The notes beneath the pieces are model-generated. The model did no database searches, was not told the origin of the DNA, and saw nothing but the letters and a program-made list of their open reading frames with translations. The position numbers were made by a program, and so were the translations under genes. From assembly GCA_034408745.1 (NCBI GenBank), contig JAWXCM010000432.1:1-6165 (forward strand): DNA of 6,165 nt, read 5' to 3'. The stretch comes from JAWXCM01 sp034408745. GTDB taxonomy: Bacteria > Acidobacteriota > Terriglobia > Bryobacterales > Bryobacteraceae. This document shows, one piece after another, positions 1-6,064 of this stretch (position 1 is the first letter of the stretch; each line of letters opens with the position of its first letter).

Positions 1-316
1 AGATTGAATCAAGACTCAATTCTAACGGAAGTTCCTCTTAATACCTAGTTGGGCCGATTGGTTTTCCACAGGTCTGAGGGAGTTTTGCAAGTGGCTCACG
101 TGACCCGTTTTTTGAACTCGTGACGAAACGAGGTTTAGTTGTTATCGGGTGCAGAGACCCAGTGGCCTGATAGGCTGTTACAGATGGCAGAACAAGAGGG
201 GTTATTGGATACGCGCAACATTCTACGTGCTTGCGATATCAGGGATACCCGGAGGATGAGTTGCCCGGTGCCGATTAAGAAATTCGACCTCTACTCCTCT
301 CTCTGGTCGTCCTGCG
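1..316. other. AT-richer left-edge segment without a supportable gene
   Basis: This stretch is visibly richer in A and T than the rest of the window. It contains a weak inverted repeat at 3-20 (ATTGA, 8-base loop, TCAAT), an 8-base palindrome TCACGTGA at 96-103 and a short CTCGT/ACGAG inverted repeat at 117-132. A reading frame from a TTG at 139 stays open to 408, but its product resembles nothing I know and its second half is out of frame with the antiporter remnant, so I do not call it. The antiporter-like sequence starts abruptly near 311-317, so a deletion or insertion breakpoint probably lies at the right end of this segment. Confidence 0.5.
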
Positions 317-784
317 ATGAACTCCGTCGCCGTCCTCGCGGCCGCCACCGTTCTCATCGCCTGGATCAGCGAAATCCTCGTCGGCTCCGTCCAGCACGCC
401 GCCCATAGTTTCGGCATGACCAGCGTCTTCGTCGGCGTCATCGTCGTCGCCATCATCGGTAACGCCGCCGAACACTCCACCGCCATCATCGTCGCCCGCA
501 AAAACCGCATGAATCTCTCCCTCGGTATCGCCGTCGGCAGCAGGATCCAGATCGCCCTCTTCGTCGCTCCCCTCCTCGTCCTCCTCAGTTACTTCACCGC
601 CCCAACTCCCATGAATCTCGTCTTCAGCCCCGCCGAAGTCATCCCCGTCACCCTCAGCGTTCTCATCTGTGCCCAGGTTGCTAATGACGGCGAGTCGAAC
701 TGGATGGAGGGTTTCCAATTACTCGCCGTCTATGCCATCCTCGGCGTTGTTTTCTACGCCCTTCCCGAAGTCCACATGAAATAG
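317..784 (+). pseudogene. cax: Ca2+/H+ antiporter (CAX family), C-terminal half only
   Basis: This encodes the second half of a cation/proton exchanger of the CaCA superfamily, an inner-membrane protein that exports Ca2+ against H+. The 155-residue product contains the C-terminal CAX repeat: SEILVGSV at 18-25, the hallmark GNAAEHSTAI at 48-57 with the acidic residue E52, an IQIALFVAP segment at 77-85, and DGESNW at 124-129 followed by a last hydrophobic helix ending in LP. Complete family members have roughly 350-400 residues and two such repeats; the first repeat is absent here. The frame is open upstream only to a stop at 257-259, the preceding codons do not look like an antiporter, and no good ribosome-binding site precedes the ATG. 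At 74-76 the usual GSS reads GSR, which suggests relaxed selection. Codons end mostly in C (ctc, gtc, atc, gcc), unlike the receptor gene. It is most likely a 5'-truncated relic. A functional half-size protein is possible but less likely. Confidence 0.8.
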
Positions 785-790
785 GCGAAT

Positions 791-1101
791 TCAAAAACTC
801 AACTTGAGCGCCATCTGCACGAACCGCGGATCGAACGTCGAACTCACTCGGCCGAATGTCGCATTCGCGATATTTACATCCGGCGCCGCAAAGTTCTTAT
901 GGTTCAGCAAATTGTAGAACTCGCTGCGGAACGTCAGTCGCGCGCCTTCATTGATTACCCGCACCTTCACGCTCTTGGTCAGCACCAGATTCACCTGTTG
1001 CAGCGCAAAGCCATAGACAACATTCCGCCCCAGTGTCCCGAACGACGCCGTTACGGCCGGCGTCCCAGCGCCGCGCGATTGAAATACGCGAGGTACTCTA
1101 G
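791..1101 (-). pseudogene. C-terminal remnant of an Oar-like TonB-dependent receptor, frameshifted
   Basis: The frame ending at the stop 791-793 is open from 1132 but has no plausible start; its only candidate is a GTG at 994. Reading down from about 1050 it gives ASFGTLGRNVVYG, then VNLVLTKSV, then RLTFRSEFYNLLNHKNF, ATFGRVSS and a terminal ALKLSF. This is the order found at the end of Oar-like receptors: the GTFGxxGRN turn, a penultimate strand with FRxExFNxxN, TFGRxxS, and a last strand ending in Phe for barrel assembly. The complete receptor in this window ends with the matching series (FRWEAFNFLN, TFGRINS, FALKYTF). Upstream, the matching residues EYLAYFNRAAL lie in another frame (1066-1098), so one frameshift sits near 1055-1075. 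Signal peptide, plug and nearly all of the barrel are missing. It lies just downstream of the dehydratase-like gene, as if another receptor once followed it. Confidence 0.8.
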
Positions 1102-1132
1102 GCGACGGGCGTGCAGGTGGGTTCTTGGCGGT

Positions 1133-2479
1133 TCAGGGCCGCACGATGGTGCCATCGAGGCGGCGGTCATTGCCGCGACTGCCGCCTGGGGTCGTGTACG
1201 GGAACTTCGCGGCGAGCGCTTCGTTGATGTCGACGCCCAGCCCAGGACGGTCGTTTGCATACATGTACCCGCCCTTAATCTCCGGGGCGCCTGGGAAGAC
1301 TTCGCGGACCGTGTCCGAGAAAAGGTTCTGCTCCTGGATGCCGAAGGCGAACGAGGAGAGGTCCAAGTGCATGTTGACGGTGTGGCCGATCGGGGAGACG
1401 TTGCCGGGGCCGTGCCATGCCGTCCGGACGTTGAAGAACTCGCAGCAGTTGGCGATCTTGCGGCACATGTTCAGGCCGCCAACTGCCGAGACATGGATGC
1501 GGATAAAGTCGATCAGCCGCTCAGCAACCAGGAAAAGCCACTCGTTTCGGTTGACAAACAGCTCACCCATGGCGATCGCGCACGAGGTCTGCTGGCGAAG
1601 AATGCGGAACCAGGCCACGTCTTCGGGGGCGAAGGGATCCTCCATAAAGTATGGCCGATACGGCTCGACAGCCTTACAGATCTGGATCGCCTGATTGGGT
1701 GGAACGCGCTCGTGGATGTCGTGAAGCAGTTCAATGTCGAAGCCCAGCTTGGCGCGGAGGTTCTCGAACATCTTGATGGTGGTGTTGGTGTAAAGAGTGG
1801 GCTCGAAGACCGGCGAGGGCGGCGTGCCGACGGGCCGCATCTTCATGACATCTTCCGAAGTCTGGGCCCCGCCCACGCCATATCCGGAGAATCCGGGTGT
1901 GGCGAGCTGGACGCGAACGTAGCGATAGCCCTGGGACATCCACTTGCGCACCTGATCTTCCAGGTCGGACTGTTCGCGAGCGGAGGCGTGCGCATACAAG
2001 GGCACGGCCGTACGAACCTTACCGCCGAGGAGTTGGTAGACCGGCACCCCGCAACGCTTGCCCAGGATGTCCCACAGCGCGCCGTCGATGCCGCTCAGGG
2101 CGTTGTTCCCTGTCGGTCCACCCCGGAAATAGGAAGCGACGTTGGCTGACTGCCAGATGTCCTCAATGTCGTCGCAGTTCTTTCCGATGACAAACGGCTT
2201 CAGGTGGTGCTCCAGGTAGGCAGCCACCGCCTGGGGCCGCTCCCGGTGCGTGGCGCAGCCGACGCCGTAAAGGCCGGGCTCGCTGGTCAGGACTTTAACG
2301 ATCACAAGGTGGTCCGGCCCGGGTTGGGTCAGGATCACCTTGACGTCCGTGATTTTGAGAGGGGGCATGCCGCGGCGGGCAGTGGATTGGGCGGCGGCCC
2401 GGGGGCCGGAACCGGCCAGCATAGCTGCCATACCTGCGGCGGAAGTGCTGAGAGCTTTCAGGGCGTTGCGTCTATACAT
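1133..2479 (-). CDS. Tat-exported mannonate dehydratase-like enolase superfamily protein
   Basis: This is a 448-residue member of the mandelate racemase/muconate lactonizing enzyme group, closest by recognisable motifs to D-mannonate dehydratase (ManD/RspA). Such enzymes use Mg2+ to remove a proton next to a carboxylate and eliminate water from a sugar acid. The N-terminus MYRRNALKAL, a hydrophobic run and AAAQ at 28-31 form a twin-arginine signal. An N-terminal capping domain follows (about 41-165), then the barrel. Probable metal ligands are D254, E280 and E306, at the 26-residue spacing of ManD. Candidate catalytic residues are R189 (in YVRVQ), Y200, H256 (in HDIH), H356 (in HGP) and E383 (in FGIQE). 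The C-terminus PGLGVDINE...LDGTIVRP also matches the family. The ATG follows GAGGA by 5 bases, and that site overlaps the receptor's stop codon, so the gene is probably co-transcribed and translationally coupled. ManD-type assignment is strong; the substrate is unknown, and Pro at 358 argues against an efficient mannonate dehydratase. Confidence 0.93.
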   Translation of the reverse strand: MYRRNALKALSTSAAGMAAMLAGSGPRAAAQSTARRGMPPLKITDVKVILTQPGPDHLVIVKVLTSEPGLYGVGCATHRERPQAVAAYLEHHLKPFVIGKNCDDIEDIWQSANVASYFRGGPTGNNALSGIDGALWDILGKRCGVPVYQLLGGKVRTAVPLYAHASAREQSDLEDQVRKWMSQGYRYVRVQLATPGFSGYGVGGAQTSEDVMKMRPVGTPPSPVFEPTLYTNTTIKMFENLRAKLGFDIELLHDIHERVPPNQAIQICKAVEPYRPYFMEDPFAPEDVAWFRILRQQTSCAIAMGELFVNRNEWLFLVAERLIDFIRIHVSAVGGLNMCRKIANCCEFFNVRTAWHGPGNVSPIGHTVNMHLDLSSFAFGIQEQNLFSDTVREVFPGAPEIKGGYMYANDRPGLGVDINEALAAKFPYTTPGGSRGNDRRLDGTIVRP

Positions 2480-2484
2480 GTGTG

Positions 2485-2489
2485 TCCTC
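2485..2489 (-). promoter_or_regulatory. Shine-Dalgarno of the dehydratase-like gene, overlapping the receptor stop codon
   Basis: On the minus strand the junction reads TGAGGACACACATG. TGA is the receptor stop, GAGGA is the ribosome-binding site, and the ATG at 2479 follows after 5 bases. Only 8 bases separate the two reading frames. A ribosome terminating on the receptor would sit on the next initiation site, so coupling is likely. Confidence 0.75.
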
Positions 2490-5400
2490 AGAAGGTGTAT
2501 TTGAGTGCGAACTGCATTTCGCGGTTGCCGGTCATCGTGGAATTAATCCGGCCGAAGGTGGGTTCGCCAAGAGTCCGGCCGGGAGCGCCGAACTGGGGCG
2601 TGTTGAGGAAGTTGAATGCTTCCCACCGGAACTGGATACGGTGACCCTCGCGGACGCGGAACTCCTTGAACAAGGCGAAGTCCCAGGTCTTCTGCGCGGG
2701 AGCATCCACCAGGCCGACGCCGGCGTTGCCGTAGCCTTTGGGACCGATAAAGAGACCTTCGCCGGCGCAGCCGTCGCACTTGGAGCGGACGAACCCCGCC
2801 GTGTTAAACCACTGGTCCAGGCCGCGCCCTTCCATGACGCGCCCCACCGATTGGCCGGCTGCGACGTGCGGGCGCGGAGAGCTCGCGGCGCCGGTGTTTT
2901 GAGAGTCGCCCCCCTGGTTAATGGTGACGGGGAAGCCGGAGGTCAACTGGATGATGCCGTTGATCGCCCAGCCGCCCAGAAACAGACCTTTCACGCCTCG
3001 CTCGTTCCGGAAAATCGGCAGCTCCCAGACGTGGCTGAAGACGAAGCGGAAGCGCTGATCGAGGTTGAACCGGCCGCGATCGCCCCTGACGTTGCGGGGG
3101 TCCTGCGGGACGTTGCTGCTGAACGGACCCGCCTCGTTGACACTGTAGCCGACGCCGATGGCCTTCTGGTAGTTGAACGAGCCGGTGAAGGTCAGTCCGC
3201 GCGAGTAGCGCTTCTCGGCCCGGGCCTGCAAGGCGTGATAGGCCGAGTTCGTGGCGCTGTCCAGGTAGCGCAAAGTGCCGAGGGGCATCACTCGGTCCGG
3301 GTTCAGCGAGTCCACCCACGACTGGATAGGCCGCCGCGCCTGAATCGCACCCAACCCCGGATCCGGGTTGTTGAAGTTGCTGAGGGTGGTGTCGATGTGA
3401 GTACCCTTGCTGCCGACGTAGGCAACGCCCGTGACGAGACTGGGACCCCAGCTACGCTCCAGTTCGGCGGTCCACTGCCAGAGGTTGTTGTTCTGGAACT
3501 TGGAGCGGTTCCCGTTCGACGCCTGGACGTTGCCCAGCATGATAAGTGCCGTCGCGGTTTGGGCAGCGGTGCCGGCAAAGGGGTTGTCGATTGTGGCCCG
3601 GGGGTTCGTGCGGTCATTGTCAATCACATTCGACCCCGACAGCGGCGGCTGCAGGTTGAGGATTTGAAAATTGTTGAGCTGGTTGGCGTTGTAAAACTGG
3701 CCGGCGCCGGTCCGGAACACCATCCTGTCGGTAACCCGATAGGCGATGCCGAGGCGGGGCATGATCTGCTTCCAGTTGACGTCGTACAGCGGGGATTTGT
3801 CGCCGGGGTTGGGAATCAGCATGGGCACGAACTGCCCGTTGATGGTGCGGGCCTTGCCGTCGGCGAAAGACAGGGTCCGGATGCGGCCTAGATTGTCTTT
3901 GTCGGAGACATTGCCGTAGCCGTCCCAGCGTACGCCAAAGTTAATGGTGAGCCGGCTGGTGGCTTTGAAGTCGTCGAGCCAATACAAGGCGGATTTGTGC
4001 TGCCGGCTGGTCAAAGCAGGCTGGCCTTCGGCGGTGTTGGCGTTAGTGTGATAGCCCAGCATGAAGGCGGCGAAAGCGTCGGTGACGCCGACTATGTCGC
4101 GGGTGAAGTTGATCTGGCCGCGCGGCAGGTTGGAGCGGGCGCTGCTGCCAATGTTGTACCGATACACGCCGCCGAACTTGAAGTTGTGCTTCCCGCGGAT
4201 GCTGGCGACGCTCTCGGAGAACTCGTGAACGTAGACGTCGTCGAGTTGGCCCGGCTCGCGCACATAGTTGAAGCCGGTGTAGCCGAGGATGTTAATGGTG
4301 GGCAGTCCCTCTTCGTTGGGCTTGAGGGGCCGGTTGTTGTCGCCGACGACGCGGAAGTCAAGGCCGAGGGCCCGCTGGTCGAAGTCGACGTTGGTGAGCG
4401 GGCCGAGGAACTCGGTTTGGGTCCTGTTGTAACCGTAGCGGAAGTCGCTGAAGGTGGTAGGGCCGATGATCTTGTTCCAGCCGAGCGCCAGATTCTGGGA
4501 GCGGTTGTCGGCAATGGTCTGGGGCAGGCGCACCAGCGGGTTCTGGTCGGCCAAGGCGTTGACGATGACGTAGCGACCGAAGAAGCGGTCGTTGTTGCCG
4601 ATGCGGTGGTCCACGCGGCCGAGATGCTGATCGCTGTCGATTCCGAGGAGGTTGGTGCCAGCCAGGTTGAAGGGGCTGCCGGTGGCGCGGGCCAGCTCGT
4701 CCTGGTTGGGGTAGCGGAGAAAACCGCCTTCGGGGAAGGGGCTCTTGTCCTTCCAGGTGAGCAGGTTATTGGAGACGCGGTTGATCAGGCTGGCCGGAAT
4801 GATGTTGTTGGGAAACGGCACCGTGCTGCCCGGCAGGCGGATGGTGCGGGTGAAGAGCGGGTTTGCGTCGTTCGGGTACCAACGGTTGCGGGGTGTGAGA
4901 AACTCGGAAAAATCGCCGCGGCGCATGGCCACGGTGGGGACGCTGGCTTGGGTGGGGGTGGCGCGGCGCTCACGCCGGGCTTCCCAGTTGAAGAGCCAGA
5001 AGGTCTTGTCGCGGATGATCGGCCCGGAGACGACCACCCCGTACTGGTTGCGGCGGAGCGTGTTCTTGGACTGCGTCGGGGGCAGGAAGAAGCCGCGGGC
5101 GTCAAACTTGTCGTTGCGGACGAACTCGAACAGCGTGCCGTGGAGAGCGTTGGTGCCGGACTTGATAGCAACATTCACTTGGGCACCGGAGTTGAACCCG
5201 TACTCTGCGGAGTAGACGGCGCTCTGGACCTTGAACTCCTCGATGGCCTCGATGGAGGGCGTGAAGCTCATTGTATTGATGCGCGGCTCGGTAGCGACCA
5301 CGCCGTCCATGGTGATGTTCTGCTGGATGTCCCGCTGACCGTTGGCGGCGATCTGCACTGTCTGGCCGGGGATGGGGGTCCCGCCCTGTCCGCTGGTGCC

Positions 5401-5892
5401 GATACGGCTGGTGCCGAGGGTGACGCCGGGCATCAGGGTGGCGAGCTGGCTGAAGTTCCGGCCGTTCAACGGCAGCTCCACCACGCGCTTGGCTTCGATG
5501 ACCGACCCGAGGGTCGCATCTTCGGTGCGCAATAGTGAAAGCCCCCCACGAACTTCGATGCTCTCGACCTGGTCGCCGACCTGCATCTGGAAGTCGATGC
5601 GCGCCTTCTGCTGGAGCTGGAGGACGATCCCGCGGCGCACCGCGGTCTTAAATCCCACCGAGGAACAGGTCACCTCCCACTCGCCGATGTCCAGCAAAGG
5701 GAAGACGTAGTTTCCAGTGTTATTCACCCTAGTGGTGCGCATGTCGCCAGTGGCGGCGCGGCGGACGGTGATGGTAGCGCCGGGAATCACGGCACCGGTG
5801 GGGTCGGTAACCAAGCCTAGGATTTCAGTGGAAACGGTTTGACCCAGCAGAACGGCCCCGCAAGCCAACGTCAGAACCACGATAAACCGCAT
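2488..5892 (-). CDS. Oar-like TonB-dependent outer-membrane receptor with N-terminal carboxypeptidase-regulatory domain
   Basis: This is a complete receptor of 1,134 residues from the ATG at 5892, or 1,136 from an ATG at 5898. I prefer 5892 because GAGGAG at 5907-5902 lies 9 bases before it but only 3 before the other. Residue numbers below use the longer form. A signal peptide (about 1-20, hydrophobic core IVVLTLACGAVLL) is followed by a carboxypeptidase-regulatory-like Ig fold at about 24-106 (GLVTDPTGAVIPGATITV, then GNYVFPLLDIGEWEV). The plug is at about 120-250, with ELPLNGRNF at 141-149, TMDGV at 196-200 and YSAEYGFNSGAQ at 229-240. A long barrel ends in FALKYTF, whose last Phe is the usual barrel-assembly signal. 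The architecture and size match the Oar/TonB-dependent receptors abundant in Acidobacteriota. Such proteins bind and import bulky ligands, often carbohydrates, using TonB energy; the ligand is not evident here. No TonB box was recognised. CxxC at 1041-1044 (CDGC) is a possible disulfide. It is the first large gene of the unit with the dehydratase-like gene. Confidence 0.93.
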   Translation of the reverse strand: MRFIVVLTLACGAVLLGQTVSTEILGLVTDPTGAVIPGATITVRRAATGDMRTTRVNNTGNYVFPLLDIGEWEVTCSSVGFKTAVRRGIVLQLQQKARIDFQMQVGDQVESIEVRGGLSLLRTEDATLGSVIEAKRVVELPLNGRNFSQLATLMPGVTLGTSRIGTSGQGGTPIPGQTVQIAANGQRDIQQNITMDGVVATEPRINTMSFTPSIEAIEEFKVQSAVYSAEYGFNSGAQVNVAIKSGTNALHGTLFEFVRNDKFDARGFFLPPTQSKNTLRRNQYGVVVSGPIIRDKTFWLFNWEARRERRATPTQASVPTVAMRRGDFSEFLTPRNRWYPNDANPLFTRTIRLPGSTVPFPNNIIPASLINRVSNNLLTWKDKSPFPEGGFLRYPNQDELARATGSPFNLAGTNLLGIDSDQHLGRVDHRIGNNDRFFGRYVIVNALADQNPLVRLPQTIADNRSQNLALGWNKIIGPTTFSDFRYGYNRTQTEFLGPLTNVDFDQRALGLDFRVVGDNNRPLKPNEEGLPTINILGYTGFNYVREPGQLDDVYVHEFSESVASIRGKHNFKFGGVYRYNIGSSARSNLPRGQINFTRDIVGVTDAFAAFMLGYHTNANTAEGQPALTSRQHKSALYWLDDFKATSRLTINFGVRWDGYGNVSDKDNLGRIRTLSFADGKARTINGQFVPMLIPNPGDKSPLYDVNWKQIMPRLGIAYRVTDRMVFRTGAGQFYNANQLNNFQILNLQPPLSGSNVIDNDRTNPRATIDNPFAGTAAQTATALIMLGNVQASNGNRSKFQNNNLWQWTAELERSWGPSLVTGVAYVGSKGTHIDTTLSNFNNPDPGLGAIQARRPIQSWVDSLNPDRVMPLGTLRYLDSATNSAYHALQARAEKRYSRGLTFTGSFNYQKAIGVGYSVNEAGPFSSNVPQDPRNVRGDRGRFNLDQRFRFVFSHVWELPIFRNERGVKGLFLGGWAINGIIQLTSGFPVTINQGGDSQNTGAASSPRPHVAAGQSVGRVMEGRGLDQWFNTAGFVRSKCDGCAGEGLFIGPKGYGNAGVGLVDAPAQKTWDFALFKEFRVREGHRIQFRWEAFNFLNTPQFGAPGRTLGEPTFGRINSTMTGNREMQFALKYTF

Positions 5893-5901
5893 CGACATAC
5901 A

Positions 5902-5907
5902 CTCCTC
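5902..5907 (-). promoter_or_regulatory. Shine-Dalgarno of the receptor gene, overlapping the leader ORF stop
   Basis: The minus strand reads TGAGGAGTGTATGTCGATG. GAGGAG is 3 bases from the first ATG (5898) and 9 from the second (5892), so the second is the better start. The TGA at 5908-5906 is also the stop codon of the possible 22-codon leader ORF. Confidence 0.75.
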
Positions 5908-5974
5908 ATTTGGTGAAGCCCGCTCCTATGTGCATCTTTACAACAAGCGTCCCCGCACGCTCAAAGAACCCCAT
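5906..5974 (-). CDS. possible 22-residue leader ORF upstream of the receptor
   Basis: An ATG at 5974 is preceded at 5 bases by AGGAG (5984-5980) and opens a 22-codon frame. The product begins MGFFERAGTLVVK and ends GAGFTK. Its TGA stop is part of the TGAGGAG ribosome-binding site of the receptor, so translating it would deliver ribosomes to the receptor start. The frame lies wholly between the predicted promoter and the receptor and is in a different frame from it. It contains a short inverted repeat at 5946-5961 (5-base stem, 6-base loop). The composition shows no run of one amino acid as in classical attenuator peptides, and I recognise no family. The good ribosome-binding site and stop overlap are what support it; chance cannot be excluded at this length. 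Confidence 0.4.
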   Translation of the reverse strand: MGFFERAGTLVVKMHIGAGFTK

Positions 5975-5979
5975 GTTCT

Positions 5980-5984
5980 CTCCT
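5980..5984 (-). promoter_or_regulatory. Shine-Dalgarno of the leader ORF
   Basis: AGGAG on the minus strand lies 5 bases before the ATG at 5974. It falls about 15-20 bases after the transcription start expected from the promoter at 6008-6035, so it would be the first ribosome-binding site on the message. Confidence 0.4.
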
Positions 5985-6007
5985 GTGGAAGAGCGGTATG
6001 TGCGGAA

Positions 6008-6035
6008 GATATACCAAACCTATCAACGTTGTCAA
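6008..6035 (-). promoter_or_regulatory. sigma70-type promoter of the receptor operon
   Basis: On the minus strand a perfect -35 hexamer TTGACA (6035-6030) is followed, after 16 bases, by the -10-like TATATC (6013-6008). The expected start of transcription is near 6000-6002, giving an untranslated leader of about 100 bases before the receptor. It is the only promoter-like pair I noticed in this intergenic region and is correctly oriented. The -35 box touches the 15-bp tandem repeat at 6035-6064, so a protein bound there would contact polymerase. Confidence 0.6.
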
Positions 6036-6064
6036 GTGGTAGATGGCACAGTGGTAGATGGCAC
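6035..6064. repeat. perfect 15-bp tandem duplication
   Basis: AGTGGTAGATGGCAC occurs twice in direct succession (6035-6049 and 6050-6064) with no mismatch. It lies immediately upstream of the -35 box of the receptor promoter. It could be a pair of regulator sites with a 15-bp period, part of the end of the adjacent insertion-like element, or a replication-slippage product. Confidence 0.85.

Noticed and set aside
117..132. Short inverted repeat CTCGT/ACGAG as a terminator
   Set aside because: Only a 5-base stem, no following T-run, and no gene end nearby.
139..408. Open frame from a TTG start
   Set aside because: The product matches nothing I recognise. Its 3' part overlaps the antiporter sequence in the wrong frame, and the start is weak. 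It may hold a few relic codons, but this cannot be supported.
899..2149. Open frame on the plus strand (416 codons) across the enzyme gene
   Set aside because: It is antisense to the dehydratase-like gene and to the receptor relic, both identified by conserved motifs; it shows no motifs of its own.
2482..3891. Long open frame on the plus strand (469 codons)
   Set aside because: It is fully antisense to the receptor, with a composition full of Val, Ala, Gly, Glu and Asp and no recognisable domain. It is a shadow of high-GC coding sequence on the other strand.
3997..5535. Long open frame on the plus strand (512 codons)
   Set aside because: Antisense to the receptor plug and barrel, low-complexity Val/Ala/Glu/Gly composition, no domain. 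It is a shadow of the real gene, whose product has clear motifs.
5857..5898. Possible lipobox (TLAC) in the receptor signal peptide
   Set aside because: The hydrophobic stretch before the Cys is too short, the core continues past it, and the protein has a normal beta-barrel architecture.
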